Assembly (NCBI RefSeq): GCF_004011505.1 | Contig: NZ_SAUN01000001.1 | Location: forward strand, 4,340,001-4,404,000 | Direction of reading: 5' to 3' | DNA from: Nonomuraea polychroma | GTDB lineage: Bacteria; Actinomycetota; Actinomycetes; Streptosporangiales; Streptosporangiaceae | DNA length: 64,000 bases | Part shown: one piece after another, positions 52,230 to 59,950 of the stretch | Numbering within the stretch: the stretch's first letter is position 1 | Layout of the letters: each line of letters begins with the position of its first letter | Position numbers and translations under genes: made by a program | Notes under the pieces: generated by a model | What the model saw: only the letters and a program-made list of their open reading frames with translations | What the model was told of the DNA's origin: nothing | The model's database searches: none

Positions 52230-53676
52230 CCCGCTCATCCTGGCCATCGACCAGGGCACCAGCTCGACCAAGGCGCTCCTCGTCGACGAGAACGGCCACG
52301 TCGTCTCTCGCGCGGTCGCGCCGGTCACCGAGGCGCAGCCCCGCCCCGGCTGGGTGGAGCAGTCCGCCGAAGAGTTGTGGCAGAGCGTGCGGCAGGCGGT
52401 CGCCGTCTGCGTGAACCCCGCACTGGCCGATCGGGTCGCCGGCGTGGGATTCAGCAACCAGCGAGAGTCCCTGGTGTTGTGGGAGCGCCGCACCGGCGAG
52501 CCCCTCGGGCCGCTGCTCAGCTGGCAGGACCAGCGCACCGCCGCCCGGTGCCACGAGCTGGCCGCCACCGGCGCGGCCGAGTTGGTGCGGGCGGTGACCG
52601 GGATGCCGCTGGACCCCATGTTCTCCGCGCTGAAGGCCCGCTGGCTGCTCGACGCGTACGATCCGGACCGGCGGCGCAGCCGCGCGGGCCAGCTGTGCCT
52701 GGGAACCGTGGACTCCTGGCTGCTCAGCCGCTTCGGCGGGGAGCATGTCATCGAGGTCGGCAACGCCTCGCGCACCCAGCTCCTCGACATCGGGACCAGA
52801 CAATGGGACTCCCGGCTGCTGGAGCTGTTCGGAGTGCCGCTCGAGGTGCTGCCGCGGGTGGTGCCCTCCTGCGGGGCCTTCCCCGCGGTCCGCGACCTGG
52901 CTCCGCTCCCCGACGGGGTCCCGGTCCTGGCGGTCATGGGAGACTCGCACGCCGCGATGTTCGCCCACGCCGGCTGGCGCCCCGGGGTGGTGAAGGCCAC
53001 CTACGGCACCGGCTCGTCGGTGATGGCCATCGGCGACGGCGGCCGGACGACTGGCCTCTGCCGCAGCATCGCCTGGGACATCGACGCTCCCATGATGTGC
53101 GTCGAGGGCAACATCCGCGCCACCGGCCGCACGATCGCCTGGCTGTCGGAGCTGCTGGGCGTACCCGCCGAAATCTTGCTGGCCGAGGCGGAGGACGCCG
53201 ACCCGGGAGGGGTACACTTCGTGCCCGCGTTCGGCGGACTCGGGGCCCCCTGGTGGGACCCGGACGCGACCCCGGTTGTCACCGGCCTCACGCTGGGCAC
53301 CCGGCGCGCCGAGCTCGTCGCCGCCGCTCTCGAGGCCGTCGCCTTCCAGATCGAGGACGTGGTGGCCGCCGCCGACGAGGCGGTCGGACACGTACGCGTC
53401 CTCATGGCTGACGGCGGGCTCACCCGCAGTACCCGGCTGATGCGGTTGCAGGCGGATCTCAGCGGGCGCGTCGTCGCCCGCTCCGGCGAGCACGACCTGT
53501 CCGCGCTAGGTGTCGCCGACGCCACCGGGCTCGCAGCCAAGCTGTGGACCCTCGACCAGCTGGAACAACGGCCACGCCCGGCCGACCGGTTCGAGCCCAC
53601 CCTCGATGAGACGGAACGAGCGGCCAGGAAGCACGCCTGGCACGCGGCCGTCCGCAGATCCCGGCCTCCGGACTGA
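52222..53676 (+). CDS. FGGY-family carbohydrate kinase
   Basis: A 484-residue FGGY kinase (glycerol/xylulose/ribulose kinase family). N-terminal phosphate loop LAIDQGTSSTKALLVDENG, FSNQRESLVLWERRTGEPLG substrate segment, GDSHAAMFAHAG, YGTGSSVM and the adenosine motif ADGGLTRSTRLMRLQADLSG are in order. It likely phosphorylates the ketose made by the isomerase, for example D-apulose, ribulose or a tetrulose. It ends the operon; transposon debris follows after about 50 bases. Confidence 0.88.
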   Translation: MANPLILAIDQGTSSTKALLVDENGHVVSRAVAPVTEAQPRPGWVEQSAEELWQSVRQAVAVCVNPALADRVAGVGFSNQRESLVLWERRTGEPLGPLLSWQDQRTAARCHELAATGAAELVRAVTGMPLDPMFSALKARWLLDAYDPDRRRSRAGQLCLGTVDSWLLSRFGGEHVIEVGNASRTQLLDIGTRQWDSRLLELFGVPLEVLPRVVPSCGAFPAVRDLAPLPDGVPVLAVMGDSHAAMFAHAGWRPGVVKATYGTGSSVMAIGDGGRTTGLCRSIAWDIDAPMMCVEGNIRATGRTIAWLSELLGVPAEILLAEAEDADPGGVHFVPAFGGLGAPWWDPDATPVVTGLTLGTRRAELVAAALEAVAFQIEDVVAAADEAVGHVRVLMADGGLTRSTRLMRLQADLSGRVVARSGEHDLSALGVADATGLAAKLWTLDQLEQRPRPADRFEPTLDETERAARKHAWHAAVRRSRPPD

Positions 53677-53724
53677 ACAACAGCATCCTGGATGCCGGTT
53701 GATCGGCGTTCCTGACGATCCTGT

Positions 53725-54269
53725 CGCACAAGGCTGAGAGCGCCGGTCGAGGCCTGATCGCGGTGAACCCCGCCAACACCTCCCGCACGTTCGCCGAATG
53801 CGGGCACTGTGCAGCTGACAACCGGATCACCGAGGCCGAGTTCCGATGTACGGCATGCGGCACACCGCGCACGCCGACGTCAACGCGGCGATCAACACCG
53901 TAGACCATGACGTGATCGCGGTGGAGGACTTTCGTCCGAAGTTCCTGGCCAAGTCCAGCATGGCGCGTAAGGCCGCCGACGCGGCCATAGGTGCGACCAA
54001 GCGCGCCCTGGTCGAGACGGCCCGCAAGCACCGCCGTGACCTGCGGCTGGTCAACCCCGCGCACACCACCATGGACTGCGCACAGTGCGGAGCGAGAACC
54101 AAGCACGCACTACCTCTTTCCGAACGTACCTACACCTGCGCCGCGTGCGGAACCGCCTGCCGCAGAGACAAGAACTCCCCGGCTGGTGCTGATCGCGTAA
54201 GACCTGACCGTCCGCTGGACCGGCAGGCAGCGTGAGCCAGGAATCCCCGCCTTCAGCTTCAGGCGGAGG
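53725..54269 (+). mobile_element. IS200/IS605-type TnpB (OrfB) remnants, two C-terminal pieces in tandem
   Basis: The first piece (frame from about 53725) reads GLIAVNPANTSRTFAECGHC and later FRCTACG, then HADVNAAINT in the next frame: the end of the RuvC domain with its zinc finger. The second piece (about 53905-54190) starts at HDVIAVEDFRPKFLAKSSM and repeats the RuvC Glu and the zinc finger (DCAQCGA and TYTCAACGTACRRDKN). Both lack the N-terminal half. A hairpin CCGCC/GGCGG at 54247-54266 resembles the right end of this element type. No TnpA or guide RNA was recognised. Confidence 0.75.
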
Positions 54270-54299
54270 AGCAGTCAACAAGATGGAGACCATCGGTTC

Positions 54300-54571
54300 A
54301 CGCGGTCGCGACGCTGAAGGCCGCGGGCCTGCTGAAGAAGGTCGTGGTCGTCGGCTTCGACGGCAGTCCCGACGCCATCGCCGCCATCAAGGCGGGCGAG
54401 ATGCACGCCACCGCGCTGCAGCCGGCCGCGCTCGGCGCGACCAGCGCCGTGGACCAGGCCGACCAGTTCATCAAGAGCGGCAAGACGGGCGAGGAGGAGA
54501 AGCAGTCCATCGACTGCGAGCTGGTCACCGCGGAGAACGCCGACGAGTTCGGCGTGCTCGCCAGGAAGTGA
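54300..54571 (+). pseudogene. C-terminal remnant of a RbsB-like sugar-binding protein
   Basis: The frame AVATLKAAGLLKKVVVVGFD, then GSPDAIAAIKAGEMHATALQ and a normal end, is the last quarter of a ribose-class periplasmic binding protein. The rest is replaced by the TnpB remnant just upstream. A second, ribose-type sugar importer therefore once lay here. Confidence 0.7.
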
Positions 54572-54592
54572 CCAGCGACAATCAGCGCCGCA

Positions 54593-54618
54593 TGACCGCC
54601 TCCTGAAGGAAGCGGTCA
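54593..54618. terminator. bidirectional hairpin between convergent genes
   Basis: TGACCGC pairs with GCGGTCA, with inner TCC/GGA and a TGAA loop (one A-C mismatch). It sits between the sugar-binding remnant and the stop of the convergent glycoside hydrolase gene. Confidence 0.65.
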
Positions 54619-54635
54619 CGCGGGACTGGGTGGTG

Positions 54636-56402
54636 CTACGCGTCCGCTGCGACCAGTCGGATCGCCATGTATTGGCGCGCCGGCAGGGGGACCCGGAAGC
54701 TGCCCGAGTAGGTGCCGGGCAGCCTTTCGACGGTCATGTTCCACGTGTCGATCACGTCGACCGTCCAGACCGTGCCGGGCTCCATCGTGATGTCGCGATA
54801 GGACAGCCGGTTGAAGCCGAAGTAGGCGATCAGGTAGCGCGACGCCACGCCGCCCCAGGGGACGTCCCAGTCACCGGGCAGGGGGTCGAGCACACCGGTC
54901 GGCGATTCCTCGATGATCTGCTTGAGGAAGGCGATCCGATCCGGGCTCGAGCCGACGAGTTCGCCGCCTTTCGACCACCACAACTCTTCGCGCTCGTTGA
55001 GGTAGGTCTCCCCATGTCCGACGTAGCCGCCGCGCACCGCGCCTTCCCAGAACCGCCGGGTCATCTCCTCACCCGTGATGTTGCCCCAACCTTGGTCGAT
55101 ATCGCCTTCGTAGGCGCACTCATCGATGACGACGGGCTTGCCCCACTGCTCACGCCACTGGTCGGTGTTCTCGGCGGTGCGGTAGACGTCGATGCGCTGC
55201 ACACTCGCGTGGGTGATCCACGGCCGGCCGTAATCGTAGAAGCCGAAGCAGTTGTGAATGGAGAACAGGTGCCCGACCGGGTCCTCCTCGACCACGATCG
55301 CGGCCAGCCGCTCCCAGTCGTCGACGGTCTTGGAGAACAACAGGTCGTATTCGTTCGCGAGCGACCACCAGACATTCGGCAACGCCGACAATCGCCGGAC
55401 CACGTGCCGGACGTAGCGATCGTCCGCGGCGGCGCCCATGTCAGAGAAGCCCCAGCGATCGTAGGCGTGGAACAGGATGACATCGGCTTCGACGCCGATC
55501 GCCGCCAGATCCGCGATCCGCCGCTCGAAGGCCTGGAAGTAGGCGGGGTTGAAGCGGGTGACGTCCCACGTGCCGTCGCTGTTCCGCTCGAACGGATGGA
55601 GCGGAGGCTCGTTGGCGTTGAAGAGATACGACTTCGGGAAGACCCCCATCCGGATCTTGGTGAAGGGTGAGCCGGCAAGCGTACGCAGGGTCTGTTCCTG
55701 CAGCGCTTCGCTCTGGTGGGTCCAGGCGTACGCGGTCGTGCCGAGCGGCAGGTGACGCGTGCCGTCCGCGTACGCGAAGTGATGCCGGCCGGCCACCCGG
55801 ACCGGTCCCCGGCCGGTACCGGCCGCCGCGGTGAGCTCCACGGTGATGCCGTCGAGGGAGGGCGTGGTCGCTTCCGTGGTGACGACCCAGCGTCCGGCCT
55901 GGTCGGGCAGCAGCCGGATGCGCCAGATCCCGTCGCCGTCATAGAAGCCGCCGAGCCGGCGTGCCGACCCGTCGGGGGCGGTCACGCGTGCGTGGACCTC
56001 GACGTCGACGAACGGATTGCCGTGGCTCGGTCCGGCGAGTGCGAGCTCCCAGGTCGCCCACACGTCGCCGGCGGGGGGTGCGGAGATCACGTCGGCCGAA
56101 CCGCGAGGCGTGCCGGCCGGCTCGTAGCGGGGATCCGGCGCGATCGCCGGCGGATCAGCGGGTACGCGCGGGTCACCGGCGTCGAGTGCGGCAAGCTCGC
56201 GCCACAGGTCATCGAGCTGTGCGGGGGTGAGCCGGGCGTACGGTCCCGAGGCCGTGATGTCGCCGAGGGCGCGCCGGCGCAGCTGGACGAGCAGCGGCGA
56301 GTTCACCACCCCCGGCAGCGTGCGCCGGATGATGGTGCGGGCCTCGGCGTGGTCGAGGAGATCGGCGAGCAGGGTGTGCGGTCCGAATCGCCGGTCGTTC
56401 AT
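54636..56402 (-). CDS. apiosidase-like glycoside hydrolase (DUF5060, DUF4038-type barrel, DUF5605-like end)
   Basis: A 588-residue glycoside hydrolase with no signal peptide. Residues 1-100 are a helical N-terminal part; about 112-185 is a DUF5060 beta-sandwich; about 205-490 a TIM barrel of the DUF4038 type, which Pfam names apiosidase-like (GH140-related); about 500-585 a C-terminal beta-domain like DUF5605. Likely catalytic acids are E351 in WSLANEYDLL and E428 in VVIDECAYEGD. It would release a terminal furanose such as D-apiose from a plant glycoside. It overlaps the TetR gene by four bases. Confidence 0.75.
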   Translation of the reverse strand: MNDRRFGPHTLLADLLDHAEARTIIRRTLPGVVNSPLLVQLRRRALGDITASGPYARLTPAQLDDLWRELAALDAGDPRVPADPPAIAPDPRYEPAGTPRGSADVISAPPAGDVWATWELALAGPSHGNPFVDVEVHARVTAPDGSARRLGGFYDGDGIWRIRLLPDQAGRWVVTTEATTPSLDGITVELTAAAGTGRGPVRVAGRHHFAYADGTRHLPLGTTAYAWTHQSEALQEQTLRTLAGSPFTKIRMGVFPKSYLFNANEPPLHPFERNSDGTWDVTRFNPAYFQAFERRIADLAAIGVEADVILFHAYDRWGFSDMGAAADDRYVRHVVRRLSALPNVWWSLANEYDLLFSKTVDDWERLAAIVVEEDPVGHLFSIHNCFGFYDYGRPWITHASVQRIDVYRTAENTDQWREQWGKPVVIDECAYEGDIDQGWGNITGEEMTRRFWEGAVRGGYVGHGETYLNEREELWWSKGGELVGSSPDRIAFLKQIIEESPTGVLDPLPGDWDVPWGGVASRYLIAYFGFNRLSYRDITMEPGTVWTVDVIDTWNMTVERLPGTYSGSFRVPLPARQYMAIRLVAADA

Positions 56403-56911
56403 GCCGCGCCTCCCTGGGCGCCGGTCCCATCGGCGGGATCCTCACGCTCGTCGAGGTCCCGAGGCGGTGCTGTGCCGAGCAGCGACCACAGGTAGTCGAG
56501 ATGCGCCGCCATGTCGATCGAGCGGTCGTACTGCCACTGCTGCTGGAGACCGTCCGCGACCGCGATCAGGATGCGGGACACCATCTCGGCGTCGAGCCCG
56601 GGCCGCAGCTCGCCTGCGTCCGCGGCGTGGCTGATGTCGGCGCGCACGTTTCCGGCGACCCGGCGGTAGCGCTCGCTGAAGTAGTCGGTCAGGAGGTCCT
56701 CCTTCGAGCCGACGTGGTGGAGCAGTCCTGCCTTGGTGAGGTTCGCCGCGTCGGCGATCTGCTGCAGGCTCGTGTTGCCGTAACCGTTCGCGGCGATCAA
56801 TGCCAGCGCGGCGTCGAGAATCTGCCGGCGCTTCGCCCGCCCCTTCTCGTATCGGCCGGGGCTCTCATAGGGGCGGGGACGCGACGGTGTGAGCGCTTCC
56901 CTGTCGGGCAA
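56399..56911 (-). CDS. TetR-family transcription regulator
   Basis: A 170-residue TetR repressor. The N-terminal HTH is RAKRRQILDAALALIAANGY and LQQIADAANLTKAGLLHHVG (residues about 25-70). The C-terminal ligand domain is short. It is the first gene of a two-gene operon with the apiosidase-like hydrolase (ATGA overlap) and probably controls it in response to a glycoside or sugar. Confidence 0.85.
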   Translation of the reverse strand: MPDREALTPSRPRPYESPGRYEKGRAKRRQILDAALALIAANGYGNTSLQQIADAANLTKAGLLHHVGSKEDLLTDYFSERYRRVAGNVRADISHAADAGELRPGLDAEMVSRILIAVADGLQQQWQYDRSIDMAAHLDYLWSLLGTAPPRDLDEREDPADGTGAQGGAA

Positions 56912-56955
56912 CGGTGTTCCCTCATCTCAGGTCCGGGTGATCCCGGCTGTGTGCT

Positions 56956-57305
56956 GGCAGCGTATCCGGCGCGGAACAATGCGTCGGCGGTGTCCCCAGG
57001 AACGTCCGGGAGGCTCCTCTCGACCGCGTCCATCGAGCGTGGGCTGTCGAACGGCAGCCGTCCCTCCGGCCGGTTTCCAGCATGCACGTCTCCCGCGCCT
57101 CCCACGGCGCCGCGATCCGGACCACGATCAGGTCGGCGTCGCGCGGGTCGTCGACGATCTCGGCGGCCCCGCCCACAACCACCGGGTGGAGACCGTCGAC
57201 GTAGAGCCGCGCAGGCCGCACCGGCAGCGCGTCGAGCGCGACCATGGCGCGAGCCTTGGCCGACCGCCACCGCCTCCTCGCACAGCAGCTTGAGCAGGAC
57301 GCGCA
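56956..57305 (-). pseudogene. GH3 beta-glycosidase remnant with internal deletion
   Basis: One frame (57245 down to about 57092) reads RPARLYVDGLHPVVVGGAAE and DADLIVVRIAAPWEARE, the entry of the second domain of GH3 beta-glucosidases. Another frame (57063 to 56956) reads GRLPFDSPRSMDAVERSLPD, then VPGDTADALFRAGYA, the C-terminal segment of the same family. About 100 codons between them and the whole N-terminal domain are gone. It probably once belonged with the apiosidase-like gene. Confidence 0.62.
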
Positions 57306-57360
57306 GGCGAGCCTTTAGGGCAAGTCCTCGGGGTGGGCCGCGGATGCCGGTGGCCGCGGA

Positions 57361-57975
57361 TCACACCGAGTAGATCGCGATCAGCCCGGTGGTGACGCCG
57401 GCGAGCCCGACGGCGGTCAGCACGCCGCCGCCGAGCGCGGCCGCACGCAGGTGGCGGCGGGTGACGCGGGAGCTCCAGTACAGGACGACGTACGGCAGGA
57501 AGCCGAGCGCGCCGACGCACAGGAAGGGCAGGATCAGCGCGGTCAGCACGCCGCGCGGCCCCGCCACGGCCGCCCGCTCGCCTTCAGGGGTGAGCTGCGC
57601 CGCCACCGTGTCACCCGCCTCCAGGTCGGGCGGGGCGGAGACCGGGATCGCGGGGCCACCGTCGCCGGGCACGAACGTGCCCTCGCAGTCGTAACGTCCC
57701 CGGCCGAGGCTGACGCACGCATCCACGGTGAGCGTGCCGCGCGTGCCGACGGCGCCTGCCGCCAGCAGGATGGACGGCACGGACAGCGGAATCGGCACCA
57801 GGAAGGCGCCCGCCCACATCAGCACGATCAGCGCTCTGCCGATCCGCCCGGGACCCCGGCCGCGGGAGGCGGTGCCAAGAGCCGGACGGGGGCCCGCGTC
57901 CTCGCCGTTCGGGCGGGTGTGGCTCGGGCCGTAGCGACGGAGTCTGCTCGTGCCTCCACGACGGCGTTTCCTCAT
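57361..57975 (-). CDS. membrane protein, unknown (DUF3592-like layout)
   Basis: A 204-residue protein with a basic N-terminus (RKRRRGGTSRLRR), a membrane segment (ALIVLMWAGAFLVPIPLSVP), an extracytoplasmic domain with two Cys (ACVSLGRGRYDCEG) and two C-terminal membrane segments. The layout resembles DUF3592 proteins, but I cannot assign a function. It stands alone. Confidence 0.6.
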   Translation of the reverse strand: MRKRRRGGTSRLRRYGPSHTRPNGEDAGPRPALGTASRGRGPGRIGRALIVLMWAGAFLVPIPLSVPSILLAAGAVGTRGTLTVDACVSLGRGRYDCEGTFVPGDGGPAIPVSAPPDLEAGDTVAAQLTPEGERAAVAGPRGVLTALILPFLCVGALGFLPYVVLYWSSRVTRRHLRAAALGGGVLTAVGLAGVTTGLIAIYSV

Positions 57976-58109
57976 GACCCCACGATGGCGGCACCGGCTT
58001 GTATGCGACTTGTCATCGTCTGGGCAGGCAAACCGGCCGTCCGCCGGGGCGCTCTCGGCGGCCGGCGTGCCACTCGCTACCGCTGCCCGGACCTGCGGGA
58101 AGGGAGTCT

Positions 58110-58874
58110 TCAGGTGAGTTCCAGGCCGCCGTCGACGGTGAGGATCTGGCCGGTGATCCAGGTGGCACGGGGATCGGCGAGATGCACGATCCAGGCGGCT
58201 ATTTCCTCGGGAGTGCCGCGGCGGCCGAGCGGGATGCGGGCGGACTCGTCTTGCTTGATCTGCTCGACAACGGTGTCGGGCAGGCCGGCGGCGGTCAGGG
58301 CCTCGCTCTCTGTGGGGCCGGGGGCCAGGGCGTTGACGCGGATGCCGTCGGCGGCCAGTTCCAGCGCCCAGCTGCGGGTCAGCTGTTCCAGGGCGGCCTT
58401 GGTGGCGGCGTAGTGGGCGGCGCCCGGTAGGGGGCAGTGGCCGTAGGTGCTGGAGATGTTGATGATCGTGCCGCGGTTGGTGCGCAGGTGCGGCAAGGCG
58501 GCGTGGGCGAGCAGGCTGGGCGCGGTGACGTTCAGGGCCAGCAGGTCGGCGATGCGTGCGGCGTCGGTGTCGGCCAGCGGCATGACGGCGGTGGCGCCGG
58601 CGTTGTTGACCAGGATGTCCAGGCGGCCCCAGCGGTCGATGGCCTGCTTGATGACGGCGCCGGGCATGCCGTCGGCGGTGATGTCGGCGGCCATGGTCGT
58701 GATGCCCGGATGGTGGGCGGCGGTCTGATGCAGGGCGTCGGCTCGGCGTCCGACGCCGAGCACGTGCGCTCCGGCGCGGGCGAGGGCGATCGCGGTGGCG
58801 CGGCCGATCCCGGATCCGGCTCCGGTCACGATCGCGACCTGGTCCTGCAGGTGATTGGCGGGTGGGACGGTCAC
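58110..58874 (-). CDS. SDR-family oxidoreductase
   Basis: A 254-residue classical short-chain dehydrogenase: cofactor motif VTGAGSGIGRATAIAL (residues 16-31), NNAG (about 90), catalytic Ser in INISST, YAATK (Tyr and Lys, about 154-158) and C-terminal ITGQILTVDGGLE. Substrate unknown. It is divergent from an ArsR regulator with an inverted repeat between the two, so it is likely the regulator's target. Confidence 0.88.
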   Translation of the reverse strand: MTVPPANHLQDQVAIVTGAGSGIGRATAIALARAGAHVLGVGRRADALHQTAAHHPGITTMAADITADGMPGAVIKQAIDRWGRLDILVNNAGATAVMPLADTDAARIADLLALNVTAPSLLAHAALPHLRTNRGTIINISSTYGHCPLPGAAHYAATKAALEQLTRSWALELAADGIRVNALAPGPTESEALTAAGLPDTVVEQIKQDESARIPLGRRGTPEEIAAWIVHLADPRATWITGQILTVDGGLELT

Positions 58875-58893
58875 GTCACCCTCCTTTCGTTCG

Positions 58894-58915
58894 TTGTTCG
58901 TGAAACATCGAACAA
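58894..58915. promoter_or_regulatory. inverted-repeat operator between SDR and ArsR genes
   Basis: TTGTTCG, 8 bases, CGAACAA: a perfect 7-bp inverted repeat. It lies 20 bases from the SDR start and 15 bases from the ArsR start, where the ArsR-family protein would repress both genes. Confidence 0.65.
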
Positions 58916-58929
58916 GCTACCATGGTGGC

Positions 58930-59283
58930 ATGAGGCACGTGCAGCACCCCGAAGTGGGCGAGATCGGGCTGACCGGGGTGATGGCGGCGCTCAGTGATCC
59001 GATCCGGATCGGTCTGGTGCGGGTGCTGGCCGACGGTCGTGAGCGCGGGTGGGGCGAGTTGCGGGCGCCGGTGGCCAAGTCGACGCTCAGCCACCATCTG
59101 CGGGTCCTGCGTGATGCCGGGCTGACCCGCACCCGTCAGGAGGGCACCCGCTGCTTCGTGACCTTACGCGTGCAGGATCTGCAGGCCCGCTTCCCCGGGC
59201 TCCTGCAGGTGGTGCTGGCCGCTGCCGAGGATGAGGAAATCGGGCGTCAGGTGAGCCTGAAGGACGGTCAGCAACCTGCTTGA
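58930..59283 (+). CDS. ArsR-family transcription regulator
   Basis: A 117-residue winged-helix regulator: MAALSDPIRIGLVRVLADG and a recognition helix in AKSTLSHHLRVLRDAGL, then the wing TRTRQEGTRCFVTL. No CxC metal site is visible (a single Cys in the wing), so it is probably not an arsenic sensor; that Cys could sense oxidants. It is divergent from the SDR gene and ends near a kinase remnant. Confidence 0.85.
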   Translation: MRHVQHPEVGEIGLTGVMAALSDPIRIGLVRVLADGRERGWGELRAPVAKSTLSHHLRVLRDAGLTRTRQEGTRCFVTLRVQDLQARFPGLLQVVLAAAEDEEIGRQVSLKDGQQPA

Positions 59284-59306
59284 AGACCGTCGGCGGGATG
59301 AGTGGA

Positions 59307-59790
59307 TCAGCGGACGAGGGGGATGCGCAGCACGAAGCGCGCGCCACCGTCGGCCGCGTCCTCGACGTGCAGGGTGCCGTGGTGAGCTGAGGCGATGTCG
59401 TGGGCGATGGCCAGGCCCAGGCCGACGCCTCCGCGATCGCGGCAGCGGGCGGTGTCCAGGCGGGCGAAGCGCTCGAATATGCGTTCTCGGTCGGCCGCGG
59501 GGACTCCCTGCCCGTCGTCGGCCACGGCCGGCTCCGCATGGTCACCTGCGCGACGCAGGTCAACCTCGACGCTGTGCGTGGCGTGACGTAGGGCGTTGTC
59601 CAGCAGGTTGTCGAGCAACCGGGCCAGCTGCCAGGAGACGGCCTCCACCGTCACCGCGGCTTCGAGGTCGAGCCGCACGTCATGGCTCTCGGCCCGCCGA
59701 GCCGCCACTGTCTCGACCAGAGCCGTCAGATCCACTTCCTCCAGCCCTCTGCCGAGGTCGGCCTCGAGGGCGGCGAGCAGGAGCAGGGGC
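59307..59790 (-). pseudogene. histidine kinase remnant (ATPase domain only)
   Basis: The frame starts inside the linker after the dimerisation helix (LLLLAALEADLGRGLEEVDL) and contains an intact HATPase domain: N box LARLLDNLLDNALRHA, G1 VADDGQGVP, F box ERIFERFARLD and G2 GGVGLGLAIA. The sensor, membrane and His-box parts are missing. The break lies next to promoter site G, where universal-stress-gene upstream DNA begins. The ATG at 59816 is fortuitous. Confidence 0.7.
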
Positions 59791-59803
59791 GCACCGGCAT
59801 GGA

Positions 59804-59830
59804 TGTCACAAATCACGCCGCTACCCGGTC
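59804..59830 (+). promoter_or_regulatory. SigJ/ECF41-type promoter, site G
   Basis: TGTCACA, 14 bases, CCGGTC then TTGCTTCC. It ends 120 bases before the universal stress protein start and directly follows the break point of the truncated kinase gene on the other strand. Confidence 0.58.
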
Positions 59831-59950
59831 TTGCTTCCGGAAGTGCTGTCGTCGATGCGGCCGAAGGAAAGCCGTGGACGCGGCGGCGCTCATGGTCGCC
59901 GCCTCAACACCGCTGACGGTGCAATGGCGCCTCCCCTTGAAAGGACAGCA

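Noticed and set aside
53846..54235. Treating the TnpB-like frame as an active nuclease gene
   Set aside because: The N-terminal half is missing, two pieces are joined in different frames, and no guide RNA end is recognisable.
57330..57362. Direct repeat GGCCGCGGAT near the end of an unknown membrane protein gene
   Set aside because: Ten bases of GC-rich sequence repeated once is expected by chance at this composition.
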